Shown one piece after another: positions 1 to 13,374 of a DNA stretch of 64,000 nucleotides (the first letter of the stretch is position 1; each line of letters starts with the position of its first letter). The stretch is from the NCBI GenBank assembly GCA_950295325.1, contig OX485805.1, positions 31,979,501 through 32,043,500 of the forward strand. The letters are read 5' to 3'. The stretch comes from Polytrichum commune. Lineage: Eukaryota; Streptophyta; Polytrichopsida; Polytrichales; Polytrichaceae. Made by a program: the position numbers and the translations under genes. The notes beneath the pieces were generated by a model. It had not been told where the DNA came from. It ran no database searches and saw only the letters and a list, made by a program, of their open reading frames with translations.

Positions 1-3000
1 AATTTGAGCATCAAAATTTGGTCCGTGTTGTTGTTGGGTCGCAGTTGTCAACAAGTGGGAGCAGTGTGATCTTCAAGATTTGAGTTATTTGTGAGGTGGA
101 AGATTGTTTGTCATGGTTTGGTTGATTTGGTTGTGGTGCGGTGCGGTGATCAATCTTTTGAGTTGGACTTGGACGTGGAGGTGAGTGTAGAAAGGAAAGC
201 GCATTGTGTTGGCCAGGTTGGAGAGGAGTGCCAATGTGTTCTCGACCGGAACGGGGGTGGATGTGTAGGTTGTTGTGCTCTACACGAGTTGACGGTCTCG
301 TGCACATATATGTCTCAAGTGGTTGTGGTTACGTGTATTGTTACAAACGTTGAATTTCTTCGAGCATCGGGTGGGGGATGGGGTCCTTAGAAGTTGCTTG
401 CTGATGATGTGCATCTATTTCTAATGGAGTTGACATGTCAAGGTTTATGAACCAATATGAGGGAGTTTTAGGGTTCTTTGAGTGGTAGTGGATGTGCCAA
501 GATCCTTGTATGACATGACTTAGGGGGGTTTCATCTCTGTTTCTTAAAACGGTTGGTACTCTTGCCTTTGAATATGTGATACTCTTCTTTCTCTCTATTA
601 TGGTAGTACAAAAGCGTCCGAGGGGGTTTAGATCATTTCATGTGAGGACAAAGACCTAGTCTTCCCAAAGTTGTAAGGGGAGCGAGGAAACATGCTCCCT
701 TACTTTTTTACTCTCACGTGTAGATGATTCGAAATTATTCCATGATTTGAACACTCAAATTGTATACTTTAAGTCTACTTCCACACACCTAAGCGAGGAC
801 TTCAAGCCCGGAGGACAGTTCCTATAGAAAATGTCATATCTCGAAATCATCGCACTGCAGTCACTTTAAAAATGATTAGTGATGAGGACATGGTTCACGA
901 GGCTATAGATAGAGTAGCGTGTCGATGGGAAAATTGTATTGCTCTTCTTATAGAATGATGATTGCAATGATTGAGGTTACGTGAATTTGTTTTTAATGTC
1001 TTCCCGATGTGGGTTTCACAAATCCTTCTCAGGTTTATTGAATTCGTGATCGCTGACATGTACTTTCAAGAGCTGAGATCATTGGTTATGGAGGAAGCCA
1101 ACAATGAAGTAGCATGAATTGGAATGGTCCAAGTTTGAAGCAATTTGATACTTTCTTGCGTTTAGTGAAAAAGGGAATTCTTTTGATTACGTAAGAGACT
1201 ACTCGTGAGGCCTTTTCCATCTAGCAACACTGGTCATGACCACGGGTTCAAGTGACTAGTTTGGATTGCCTCTCAGGTTGATGATGATGGTTTGGCAACC
1301 TGCGAAAATACATAGAAAAGTCTATTCTTGTACGATGTTTAATCGGAAATCTACTATCAGAGCAGTTTGTTTCTCATTGGTGCGGGTGGCCTTGGAAATG
1401 CAGTTTGGGCTACAACTCGTGGGCTCAGGTGGGTTTTGTTCTTGTGTGGATTTAGTGTAGCTTGGTGAGGGCTGTGGAGTAAGCAAATATGAATTAGGGG
1501 TTGGTGTGTTTTGCTATGTGGTCTGGTTGGGGTGGAGCTTCTGTAGGGATGAATGAAGGAAAGGTCGTATCTAATGGGGTTTTGGTCAACGCCAAGAAAA
1601 GTGTTTTGTCAGTGTCTTAAAAAAATTGGGATCTACTTGGTTTCTCGTTAATTGTTTAGACATTTGTACAGAGGATGTATGCTTTGTTGGTAGAAATTTG
1701 TATTCTAAACACCTACTCGCTAGAATCATGCGTTGAGTCCATTTTCTTGGCCCAAAGGCAAACCTTTCAAATTGTTTTTTGTTCTTGCTTACAATTACGT
1801 GATAGTTCCTTGGGGCCATTCATCGTAGCAACGCCTAGTCAATACCTATCTGTTTTAAAGCTATCCTTGCAAGTGACTGCAAGCGTGTATGTAGGAAATT
1901 CAAAGCGGATTGCATGCTCCAGAAGAAAGTGATTTTATGGACATTTGTGAATTTTGTGTCTCCCTAATTTTGTTACTTCATCTGGTACTTGTAACTTAAT
2001 TGTGTTCTTGATTGAGTTGTGGCCATGGCCAGTCAGTCACATGTGGAGTATGGAGCCTATTGTTGGGTAGACTCGATTCGATTGAATGTATTTGAATCCA
2101 CTGCTCTGCGAATTGTGTAAGATAGGACACCGATCTGTTACAAGAATCTTAGAAATTGTACAATCCATAGCATGTTTGGAGCAAGATGGAGCTCACACCT
2201 CTACAATTTAGTTCGTTCCTCTCAACCTTGAACCGTATAATGTTCACTTGGTTTTTTTTATAGTGTGTTGTACTGACATCAAATCAATCAACTCTAGGGA
2301 GTTTAGGGTTCCTTGAGTGGAAGTGGACGTGCCAAAATCCTCGTATGACATGACTTATCTGCAAATTATTTCCGGGTTTTTAAGAACAGTTGGTACCCTC
2401 GCCTTCGAATATGTGATACTCTTCGTTCTCTCTAGTATTCTGGTGGTACAAAAGTGTCCGAGGGGGTTCAGACTATTTCATGACCTACTCTTAGCGAAGT
2501 TGTCGGGATAGTGAGGAAATGGGCTCCCTTGCTTTTTGTACTCACTCGTGCTGATGACTGGAAATTTTTCCACAGTTTGATCACTCAAAATGCATATTTT
2601 TAAGTTTGCTTCCACACATCTGAGCGAGAAAGACTTCAAGCCCGGAGGATAGTTCATGTAGAAAGTGTTATATCTCAATATCATCGCATTTTTGTCACTC
2701 AAAAAAATTAGTAGTGATGATGACATGGTTCACGAGGCTCTAGATAGAGTAGCGTGTGGATGGGAAGTTTGTATTGCTCTTCTTACAGAATGATCGATTG
2801 CAATGATTGAAGATGCGCAAATTCGTTTCAAATATCTCCCCGATGTGGATTTCATAGATCATCTCTTTGTCGGGAATATTGAAGTTGTGACTGTTGATGT
2901 GTATTTTCAGAGGCTAGGATCATTGGTTGTTGAGGAAGCCAACAATGAATGTTGGAATAGGGGTGTTCCAACTTTGAAGCAACTTGATACTTTCTTGTGT

Positions 3001-5300
3001 TTAGCGAAAGGGTACTTCTTTTGATAAGGTGAGAGACTATTCATGGGGTCCTTTTTATGGAGATATAAACTTCAACGGACATTCACAAGTGATTGTTCAT
3101 CTTCGTATGAGTATCAATAATGGAGGCATTTACCATATGCTAGCTGAATGCATAGCTGCAACTAATTTTTTTTTGCATCTAATGATGTCTTCCAGGTGTA
3201 CATTTTAAATCATCACGGTTGTGATCATCATTGTACAACCCGAGGGTTATACGCTTCTTTGGGAAGGGAGCAAAGTTGTCGCAAACAATTATACTCTTGT
3301 AGGTGGTGTTGAAGGAGATGGTGCCAGACTACAAGGTGAGCATTTCTAGACCTCAAGACTTATGATGAGCTTGTTAGTTCCAAATCATTTGAAACGTATG
3401 TAACCATTCGGGCTCAATTGTTTACTCGTCTGGTTCGTCTAGATGCATGAGGGTTTGCAGTTCTTTCTTGTGTTACCTCTGTTCTTGTGAAGAGCTACCT
3501 TTGTGGAAGGTATGGATATACCTACTTAGTGAGGATTTGGCATGCAAAAAAATGAGGAAGTTGAATTGTTTGTCAGGGTTTACTTGTCCTCGTACGAGAA
3601 TGTAGGAAATAACACTACAAAGGAAAGAATTCAAGAGCAAGGGCCCTTGATAGGTTGTTGGGGAACAAACCATTAATGGAAATGATTTTCTTATCTCTGT
3701 TTTTTTTTTAGTGTTTTGAATCATGTTGAAATTAAAAAAAAAGGTCGATATTCTCTTTGTGCATATTTCAATATTAGGAGCTCCATCTTTAGACATTTTG
3801 AGATATTTCATTGGAGTACTTTGTCGGTGTCATGAAAAAGTTGGAATTTATGTGGGTTGTATGTTTGGTGTTGGTAGTTGTTTACGCATGTGTGCGCTTG
3901 GCTTGTGGGAATTCGCATATTGAGCACTAAGTCGCTAGAATCTTGCCCAAGGTCGTTTTCTTGGTCCAAAGTTGAACCTATTCACTTGCTTTTGTTCCTC
4001 AACATAGTATTGTTACAATTCCTTGGGGCCACTCATTGTAGTACTTCCATTGTTCCATAGGCAACCTGCTCTCGTGCTTTGGTTGATGCTCATAAACAAG
4101 TTATGGACTAAGGAAATCGTTGGTGGTACTTCATGCAATGTTGTGATGGTGCACAACTATAACCAATGCTTGTCGGCTAGTTGCGCAACAATCTATAATA
4201 ATGCTATTGCTTGTAGAAACCATTATGTATCAATGTCATAGGTTGGAAAACATCCTCATAGATGCTGGATGAAATAGGCTCACTAGTGCAACCTTTTGAA
4301 TATTGTGATTTGTTTTGTTCATTTGGGGTTTGAAGTCATTGAGAAAGCATCAAGCTCAACTATTTGAACAACTTTATGTGTATTCTCCATGTGAGGATAT
4401 CCTATATTGTAGAAGTTTGATGTTTTGGCACATACAATTCCAGAGAGCACACCATTGTATTGTCTCCTATGATTTTGTTGAAAGTTAGAGTGGTGCTCAT
4501 GCTAATAGGAGTTTGTAATACTAGTATTCTAGGATATGAATATGTGGTCATGTTGTTGTCACTTGTCCCTTGTCCCTTGAAGGTGTGGTAGAAAATGATA
4601 TATTAAGTTATTGGAATTGTGCATTCCAACATTCCTAGACATGGTCACTAGGCATTATCAAAAAGAATGCGTGCTCATCGTTTTTGGACATTCATGTCTT
4701 GAGAACGAGGACACTAGAAGCTCTTTATGTTCTATCCTCATTTCTTTGTCTTTGGGTTTAGGGTTTGAATTGTGTTAAGTTAAATCATTTTGGTATGATA
4801 TTCTCTTATGTGTATATTATATTCAGGATCTATGTGGGTTGTGCACCTTTGCTTGTCCTAGGTAGTTTAGACATTTGTGGAGATGATAGGTGTTCTTGGT
4901 GAGTGCAAATTTGCATTCTTAGTTGCTAGAACGTTGCTCGAGTCAGTCTTTTTGGCCCAAAGGCAAACCTATCGGTTTTCAGTTGTTCATGGGCATAGTT
5001 TTGTTACAAATTCTCTAGGGTTGGTCATCGTAATATCTTTGATCTCCTCATAGTCAAGCTCCTCTCATGTTGTAAACTCATGTTGCCCTCAAACAAGCTA
5101 GGAATAAGGATGTTGTAATGTTGTAATCTTCATGCGATGTTGTGATGTTGGAGAACCAAAATCGAATGGTTGTCATGTCGATGGGGAATTACCTAAAATT
5201 TATGTTATTGCTTGAAAAAATATTATGTATCATCGAAAGTGGTTGTAAGATCGAGTCCCAAACCAATTGTAAGTAGGAGTTTGCAAGTGTAGATGTTTAA
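1..5300. repeat. Diverged tandemly duplicated DNA, no recognisable gene
   Basis: No long reading frame or known domain is visible. The sequence repeats itself. About 466-1190 matches about 2297-3030 (same order of phrases, many substitutions, small indels). A second unit recurs near 1620-1850, 3840-4065 and 4855-5060, and the stretch 4080-4250 resembles 5080-5240. Every reading frame is short and interrupted. It could be a decayed gene cluster or an old transposon array; the sequence does not say which. Confidence 0.6.
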
Positions 5301-6837
5301 TTAGATTGAATGGTTGAATCGAATCCAATGTGTTTAACCCTTAAAGGACGAAGGGGGATTGATGTACGACCTATATGCACAATTTTTTTTTTTGTTTCTC
5401 TTGGAATTTGAAACACAATAACATTTTTATCTTTAGTGGTTTGAAACTTTACATAGCAATTCTCTAATGTAAGAGAAGAAAAAGAATAATTTTCATATGC
5501 AACATTGATGATTAGCATACGTATTATATATATGCTTCCACAATGTGTATTTGAATCAATTTCATCACACCATACTTCAAAAGTGCATTTGAAGAGAGAA
5601 TTACACATGATCGTTTTTAAAACAATCGTCCAAAAATGCATGTATGTAGCTTAAAGACACGTTTTTGTGCACGGGGGTTGAGGTGTTGACTTGCGATACC
5701 AAGTTACTATGGTAAAGTCAAATTTCACTTCAACAAGTGGATCTAGGTAAGTGTACGTGCTATTGTGAAGACTAGGATCTAAGATGTTTTTTCAATATTA
5801 CTAACAATGATCTTGTTACTTATTTACCAATAGAATATTTTCATGTAGCAATTTTAGTCCAATTTGACATTCAATATTACAATATTTGTAATATATTCAT
5901 GACATGTTGGGGGATTAATATTGTCACATTGATGAGCCAATTTAGTGTAGTTGAAATCCTAAGCTAGAAATGTTCTTAGGAAGTTAGAGGAAGTCATCTG
6001 GTAGGATGATCGTTCCACCTTGCAACATGTTCTCCTTGAACTAAGAATTTAAGATTTGTCGAGCAAATACAAACTATAGAATAAACAACACTAGGTAGAC
6101 ATTGTGCAAAGCTAGCTAGTGATGACCAACTTGATAATCTACAATAATAGTGTCTTTGAGACATAGATATATACACATTGTGACATAGTGGGCGAACATT
6201 TAGAGGTAGGCATGTGCATATTGCAAGTAGAGGGATCTATTGATAGAATCAAATAGAGTGCACATTATGCCTGTTGAAGTTGAATTGCTAATTCAATGAC
6301 AATGGTTTTGTCTTAACCATTCATGCTAAGTGTATCTAGTTTGACATGTTTGGTTTTGTATGTTGATGACCGGACTTGGCTTAAATATCTATCTATGGCC
6401 TAAATTAATAACTTATGTTTCATCATTAAACGTTGTTAGGGAAGGAATAATATGCATTAATAGTTTTAAACATTTGATTATGTTGGTTGATTACATTGTT
6501 GTAGTTCTTGAAGAAAAGGTGAATTGTGTAGTTCACCTCTCAATTTTAAAATTTTGTTCATTGAGTTGTGTACATTGTGTCTTGTCAAGGTTAACAATGT
6601 GAGTTGTCATGTGGAAGCATCTAAAGCTTTAAAGGAGAATTGTCATTGTAGAATGAACTATAATTGTATTTTTTCATTTGAGCATATTGTATTGATTTCA
6701 ATTTGAAGAGGTTGTGGTTGGTACGTTGAATATCATTCATTAGCTTCTTGTGAATATGAACATTTGAGGTTCTAGTTATGCTTAGCTTGAGGACGCTTGT
6801 AGTTTTATTCTCGTCAAAGAATGAAAATAATTTTCCT
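5300..6837. other. AT-rich spacer upstream of the kinase-NB-ARC-LRR gene
   Basis: I see no coding signal or structured repeat. The 5' end and promoter of the downstream resistance-type gene should lie here, but no TATA box or start site can be chosen with confidence. Confidence 0.5.
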
Positions 6838-7145
6838 TTTTGTCTTGCATATTGGAATATTAAATATTTTATTGATTTGTGATGTTTTGTGTATGATTTA
6901 GTAGGAATATATGCAAAGTATGATTTGATGGAAGACGGACAAAGAGCGGTTCCTTTATGAAAATGACAAATATACAAGGCTTACTAAAGGAAGTTACAAA
7001 CTTCCCCAAGGTTTTGTGTCTTGCATATTGGTATATCACATAATTATGTTGATTGTGATGTTTTGTGTTTGATTTTCCAGGAACATATGCAAATTATGAC
7101 AAACATACAAGGCTTACTAGAGGAAGTTACAAACTTCCCTAAAAT
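6838..7145 (+). repeat. Short tandem duplication covering intron end and first coding exon
   Basis: About 6838-7010 and 7014-7145 are two copies of one segment: a TCTTGCATATTGG phrase, an intron-like stretch, then sequence encoding MTNIQGLL(K/E)EVTNFPK. The first copy gives a candidate first exon (6957-7010, 18 codons) with a donor at 7011. The second begins after an acceptor at 7080. The protein would therefore start with two near-identical 18-residue blocks. Confidence 0.65.
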
Positions 7146-10100
7146 AGAGGAAAACCGAGAGGTTTTGAATAGTAGGCAATGCAAGAATTTGTTGGTGAAC
7201 ATTCAAAATGGTGTGGAAACAATTCAAAGCATGATCGATGGTGCCTATGGGGGGGATGTGTTCCACCAAGTAGAGCAAGAGATGCTTGGTATTATGAAGA
7301 AAGCAAGGCATATGGTTGAAGAATGTTGCGAGGTTGGTGATTGGTGTCGAGTGGTGGTAATGCAATTGAATAACAAAGAATCCTTCAGAGAACTTCTCTT
7401 GGACTTTGAGTATTGTTTCCACACAATGTGCGAAATATTTTGCCAATCTTTTCCCAGTCGCGAGGTTGAAATCCGAGATATGGAAAAGTCTACAACATTC
7501 TACCCGACAACCATTGATGAAGTTGAGCAAGACCAAAATGCAATATTTGAACGACTTTCCAAGGAAGTTGATTTGTGCACAATTGACAATTGCCACGATC
7601 ATTGCATGCTTTTGCGATATTTGATGGAACGAATAAGGGGGTTGGAAAAGGCCACGGGTGGTGAATTAGATAGCATCATCTTTCCAGATAACTTTGAATC
7701 CCCTGACTATGGGAAGGCACCTAAGCTTTTGGGTAATGGGGCGTATGGGAGTGTATACTCAACCCAATGGTTTGGATTTGAAACTGCTACAAAGATTTTC
7801 AAAGTTGAGAACCTTGAGCATGAAACAATTGTTCGCAAGGAGGCTAGTATTTTGGGCGGATTGGATCATCCCAATATCATCAAGTTCTTTGGTTGTGGCT
7901 TATCAACGGAATGTGACGCACGTGCAAGAGAAAGTAAAAGATTTGAAATCGTCATGGAACAAGGAATTTTGAGCTTATCAAAGTTTTTGGAAGGAGATAT
8001 GATCACAAAGGCCATGGGAGTTGACATTTTGATACAAATTGGAAGTGGAATGTGTTATCTTCATGACATGAAAGTGGCGCATCGTGATTTGAAGCCTGAT
8101 AATGTTATATTGACTTCAATGGGTGGCTCAACATTGGAACATGTGCATGTGAAGATACTTGATTTTGGGATTTCAAAGATTGAAGTGAAAAACTCCCCAC
8201 AAGTGCCTACAAATGGAGGTTGTTTTGGTACTCTCGGATATATGGCACCTGAAGCTTATACAAAACGAAGATCAGAGGTGGATGCATTCAAAATGGATGT
8301 GTTTAGTTTTGGCATGATGTGCTACGAGATTCTTTCGAACAAGAGACCTTACAGTGGAGAGAGGTATTGTGACTATGTGAGGTATTCGGAAAATGAGAGA
8401 CTGGAGTTACCTAAAACTTGCTCTAAAGATTTGAAATCATTGATACATGAATGTCGGTCTTTGAAGCCTTTGAACAGGCCCACATTCCTTGATATCTTTG
8501 AGAGGTTGAGAAAAGTCAAAAGTGATGCAATGCTCAAGGTTCCTAGTGATGTGAGAGTGGCTGAAATTTTGCACGAATCCACAACTCCTAGCAATTTTAT
8601 TGAACATCCAAAGCGATGTTGGACAATGGTCAAACAAAAACTCCATGCATTCAATATATGGGCAATTCTTCTTTTGTGGCAAATGTTTATCATTTTTGCT
8701 CAATGGTTGCCACGTTACATATCAAATTTCTTGGAGGCAAATTCCATTTCGTCATCAAGTGCTCAAGAGAATTCAAACATCACAACATCAAATAAAATAG
8801 CTCATCAAGTAAGCATTGAATGAGGTCAACCTTCATTATCAACTTTTAGTAGGGGTCTAAAGGTTGTGCATTGTGACTTTATTGGTAAACTTTGGAATTT
8901 AGTGGTATTTTTCTAGTGAGGTTTGTTAGATGGCAATGAAAGTTTTCATTTGACATTTTATGCAGGTCACTAAGGAAACAAAACGAATCTCCAAATTGGT
9001 CGGACTCGAAGGAAAGATATTGGAATTGGAGAAGCAACTTCACAACCTTGGTAGGTTGGGGATTCTTGGCATGGGAGGAATTGGCAAATCAACTTTGGCA
9101 AATGCTCTAAGCGACCATGTTTCCCACAAATTTGGTGCGACATGCTTCGTGGGTGACTTTACATGTGAAAGTTGTACCATTCACGTGAAATACAAACTAC
9201 AAGATGTGAAAGAGCCACCTCGAACCAAAATATTGAAAGAAGGGCACAAATTTTTGAAACAATTGCAAGAGACCGAAAAAATCCTTATTGTTTTGGACAA
9301 TGTGGGCAACGCAACGCAACTGGAAGAACTATTAGGTGATTGCACATGTCTTGATGTTCATGGTAGCAAACTAATTGCTACTTCCCGTAGATGGGAGTCT
9401 TTGAAACAACATGTACCTATAAATGGTAAAGTAGATATGGAGACCCTTGATAAAGAGCAATCCACAAAATTATTTTCTCTCCATGCATTTGCGACCAACC
9501 AACCATGTTTGCCATATTTGGAACATGTAGTTGAGAAGATTGTAAAGGCTTGTGATGGGCTTCCTTTGAGTTTGGAGGTGATGGGTAGTTATTTGTATGG
9601 AGAAAGGAGGTTGAGAATATGGGAGCGAACTTTACAAAGGTTGTTGAGGGCAAGACATGATGGAAGCATAGATGGAAAAATATGGGAAACATTGAGGATT
9701 AGCTTTGATGAACTCGGTGAGAAAGAACAAAGTATGTTTTTAGACATATGTTGTTTCTTTTCCAAGGGCTCCTCAATTGGTGATTGGAAGTTTACAAAAG
9801 CAACACTACTTAGAAAGTTTCATGATGACATCAATAGTGCCCAACAAACATTGGAAAGTCTACAAGACAAATCATTGGTGAAATTTGACAAAAGGGGCAT
9901 TTTGGATATACATGATCAATTGCGGGATATGGGACGCATGATTGTTGAAAAAGAGTTTCAACAAACTCGAGCGTGGAATTTATCTTTGACAACATTCCTC
10001 AAACATTGGAATCACAAGGTATGATACATAATGCAAATGAAATTGTAGATTCTTTGCTACTTTGTTAGAATATGGTGATAATTATACTAGGGAATTAATT

Positions 10101-13100
10101 GCATGTGGTGTTGTACTTGCAGGGCATAGAACTTGTGGAAGGCCTTTCATTTACTACGTTTGAAAGGAATCATTTTGCAATTCAAACAATTGTAGGTGTG
10201 AACACTATGAAAAACCTACGATTTTTGAGTATTAACAATTGTGAACATACCGACATGCTTTTAGCTATCATTACCAAAACTGTGACACTGAAATGGTTGA
10301 GGATCCATTTCTCAAACATTTTACAGCAACATAGGTATTTTATCAACGAATTCATGAATGTTGGTGAAGACCACCTTCAACAATTGGGTGTACTTGAACT
10401 ATTTGAAATCATAATTTGCACACCTACTATATTCCAAAATTTCCAACCTAAATTCTTGAAAGAAGTATCTTTCATCAAGTGCACGTTCCCACAAGGGCAA
10501 TTTCCAGTTGGCCTTGGAAAGTTAGAATTGGAAGAACTCACCATTTCTCAATGCAAAAATTTGAAAACACTCCCCAAAGACTTAATCGATTTGTCATCTC
10601 TAGTCAAATTGGACATCTCAACATGTCTGAGCTTGGAGGAGTTCCCATTAGGAATATGCACTCTCAAGGCTTTGGAGGAATTATTCTTCCATGGATGCAA
10701 ATCTTTACGGAAAATACCGGAAGGGTTGGGCGGGCTGACTTGTTTGAAGAAATTGTATATGTCACGTTGCGAAGCCTTGGAGGAGTTCCCTTCCGGAATA
10801 TGCACTCTCAAGGCTTTGGAGGAATTAACCTTTAATGGATGCAAATCTTTACGGAAAATACCGGAAGGGTTGGGGGGGTTGACTTGTTTGAAGAAATTGC
10901 ACATGTGGGATTGCGAGGCCTTGGAGGAGTTCCCTTCCGGAATATGCACTCTCAAGGCTTTGGAGGAATTATCCTTTTATGAATGCAAATCTTTACGGAA
11001 AATACCGGAAGGGTTGGGGGGGTTGACTTGTTTGAAGAAACTGCACATGTGGGATTGCGAGGCCTTGGAGGAGTTCCCTTCCGGAATATGCACTCTCCAG
11101 GCTTTGGAGGAATTATATTTATATTGGTGCAAATCTTTACGGAAAATACCAGGAGGGTTGGGAGGGTTGTCTTGTTTGAAGAAGTTGCACATGGCACGTT
11201 GCGAAGCCTTGGAAGAGTTCCCTTCCGGAATATGCACTCTCAAGGCTTTGGAGGAATTATATTTCGATGGATGCAAATCATTGAGGGAAATACCGGAAGG
11301 GTTGGGGGGGTTAACTTGTTTGAGGAAATTGCACATGTGGGATTGCGAGGCCTTGGAGGAGTTCCCTTCCGGAATATGCACTCTCAAGGCTTTGGAAGAT
11401 TTATATTTCAATGGATGCAAATCATTAAGGGAAATACCGGAAGGGTTGGGGGGGTTGACTTGTTTGAAGAAATTGCACATGTGGGATTGCGAGGCCTTGG
11501 AGGCGTTCCCTTCCGGAATATGCACTCTCAAGGCTTTGGAGGCATTATCCTTTTATGAATGCAAATCTTTACAAAACATACCGGAAGGGTTGGGGGGGTT
11601 GACTTGTTTGAAGAAACTGCACATGTGGGATTGCGAGGCCTTGGAGGAGTTCCCTTCCGGAATATGCACTCTCAAGGCTTTGGAGGCATTATCCTTTTAT
11701 GAATGGAAATCTTTACGGAAAGTACCAGGAGGGTTGGGAGGGTTGTCTTGTTTGAAGAAGTTGCACATGGCACGTTGCGAAGCCTTGGAGGAGTTCCCTT
11801 CCGGAATATGCACTCTGAAGGCTTTGGAGGAATTATATTTCGATGGATGCAAATCATTGAGGGAAATACCGGAAGGGTTGGGAGGGTTGACTTGTTTGAG
11901 GAAATTGCACATGTGGGATTGCGAGGCCTTGGAGGAGTTCCCTTCCGGAATATGCACTCTCAAGGCTTTGGAAGATTTATATTTCAATGGATGCAAATCA
12001 TTGAGGGAAATACCGGAAGGATTGGGGGGGTTGACTTGTTTGAAGAAATTGCACATGTGGGATTGCGAGGCCTTGGAGGAGTTCCCTTCCGGAATATGCA
12101 CTCTCAAGGCTTTGGAGGAATTATCCTTTTATGAATGCAAATCTTTACGGAAAATACCGGAAGGGTTGGGGGGGTTGACTTGTTTGAAGAAACTGCACAT
12201 GTGGGATTGCGAGGCCTTGGAGGAGTTCCCTTCCGGAATATGCACTCTCAAGGCTTTGGAGGCATTATCCTTTTATGAATGCAAATCTTTACGGAAAATA
12301 CCGGAAGGGTTGGGGGGGTTGACTTGTTTGAAGAAACTGCACATGTGGGATTGCGAGGCCTTGGAGGAGTTCCCTTCCGGAATATGCACTCTCAAGGCTT
12401 TGGAGGCATTATCCTTTTATGAATGCAAATCTTTACGGAAAATACCGGAAGGGTTGGGGGGGTTGACTTGTTTGAAGAAACTGCACATGTGGGATTGCGA
12501 GGCCTTGGAGGAGTTCCTTTCCAGAATATGCACTCTCAAGGCTTTGGAGGCATTATCCTTCAATGGATGCAAATCTTTACGGAAAATACCGAAAGGGTTG
12601 GGGGGGTTGACTTGTTTGAAGAAACTGCACATGTGGGATTGCGAGGCCTTGGGGGAGTTCCCTTCCGGAATATGCACTCTTAAGGCTTTGGAGGAATTAT
12701 CCTTTTATGGATGCAAATCTTTACGGAAAATACCGAAAGGGTTGGGGGGGTTGACTTGTTTGAAGAAATTGCACATGTGGGATTGCGAGGCCTTGGAGGA
12801 GTTCCCTTCCGGAATATGCACTCTCAAGGCTTTGAAGGAATTATATTTCGATGGATGCAAATCTTTATGGAAAATACTTGAAGGGTTGGGGGGGTTGACT
12901 TGTTTGAAGAAGTTGTACATGTCACGTTTTGAAGCCTTGGAGGAGTTCCCTTCCGGAACATGCATTCTCAAGGCTTTGGAGGAATTATATTTCGATCGAT
13001 GCAAATGTTTACGGAAAATACCAGAAGGGTTGGGGGGTTTGACTTATTTGAGGAAATTATACATGTGGGATTGTGAGGCCTTGGAGGAGTTCCCTTCCGG

Positions 13101-13374
13101 AATATGCACTCTGAAGGCTTTGGAGGAATTATATTTCTATGGATGCAAATCTTTACAGAAAATAGTGGAAGTGTTGGGGGGGTTGACTTGTGTGAAGAAC
13201 TTGTGCATGTCATGTTGCGAAGCCTTGGAGGAGTTCCCTTCCGGAATATGCACTCTCAAGGCTTTGGAGGAATTTAATTTCAATGGATGCAAATCTTTAC
13301 AGAAAATACCGGAAGGGTTGGGGGGGTTGACTTGTTTGAAGAAATTGATTATGTGGGATTGCGAGGCCTTGTAG
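6957..13374 (+). CDS. Protein kinase-NB-ARC-LRR immune receptor (PK-NBS-LRR class)
   Basis: This is a probable intracellular NLR-type receptor. Model: join(6957..7010, 7081..8808, 8966..10018, 10123..13374), all introns phase 0, about 2,028 residues. Residues 1-230 are helical with no recognised domain. The kinase follows with G-loop GNGAYGSVY (236), Lys256, HRDLKPDN (Asp354), DFG (379) and APE (407), so it should be catalytically competent. A hydrophobic stretch (about 542-560) precedes NB-ARC. NB-ARC has P-loop GMGGIGKST (629), kinase-2 IVLDNV (Asp705), GLPL (792), DICCFF and an IHDQLRDMGR motif (His910) in the MHD position, closest in style to TIR-type NLRs. LRRs fill the rest. Mosses are known for kinase-NBS-LRR proteins. 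The frame ends in a TAG inside the LRR array, so it may be truncated. Start choice is uncertain: ATGs at 7087 or 7096 would remove the first exon. Confidence 0.85.
10610..13371 (+). repeat. LRR-coding minisatellite, 144-bp unit, about 19 units
   Basis: The exon carries an exactly phased 144-bp tandem repeat. The conserved GCAAATCTTTA phrase recurs from 10696 to 13289 at 144-bp spacing with no net indels, giving 19 units. Each unit encodes 48 residues, which is two 24-residue LRRs built on CKSLRKIPEGLGGLTCL and CEALEEFPSGICTLKAL. Central units are almost identical; first and last units are more diverged, as expected from unequal crossing-over or gene conversion. The precise period also keeps long shadow frames open on the other strand. 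Confidence 0.95.
11129..12280 (+). repeat. Higher-order duplication of four LRR units (2 x 576 bp)
   Basis: Units beginning at 11129 and 11705 share the rare variant PGGLGGLSCLKKLHMARC, found nowhere else in the array. The following units match in order (DGCKSLREIPEGLGGLTCLRKL, then EDLYFNGCKSLRE). The block 11129-11704 therefore appears to have been copied as 11705-12280, a 576-bp step equal to four 144-bp units. Confidence 0.8.
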
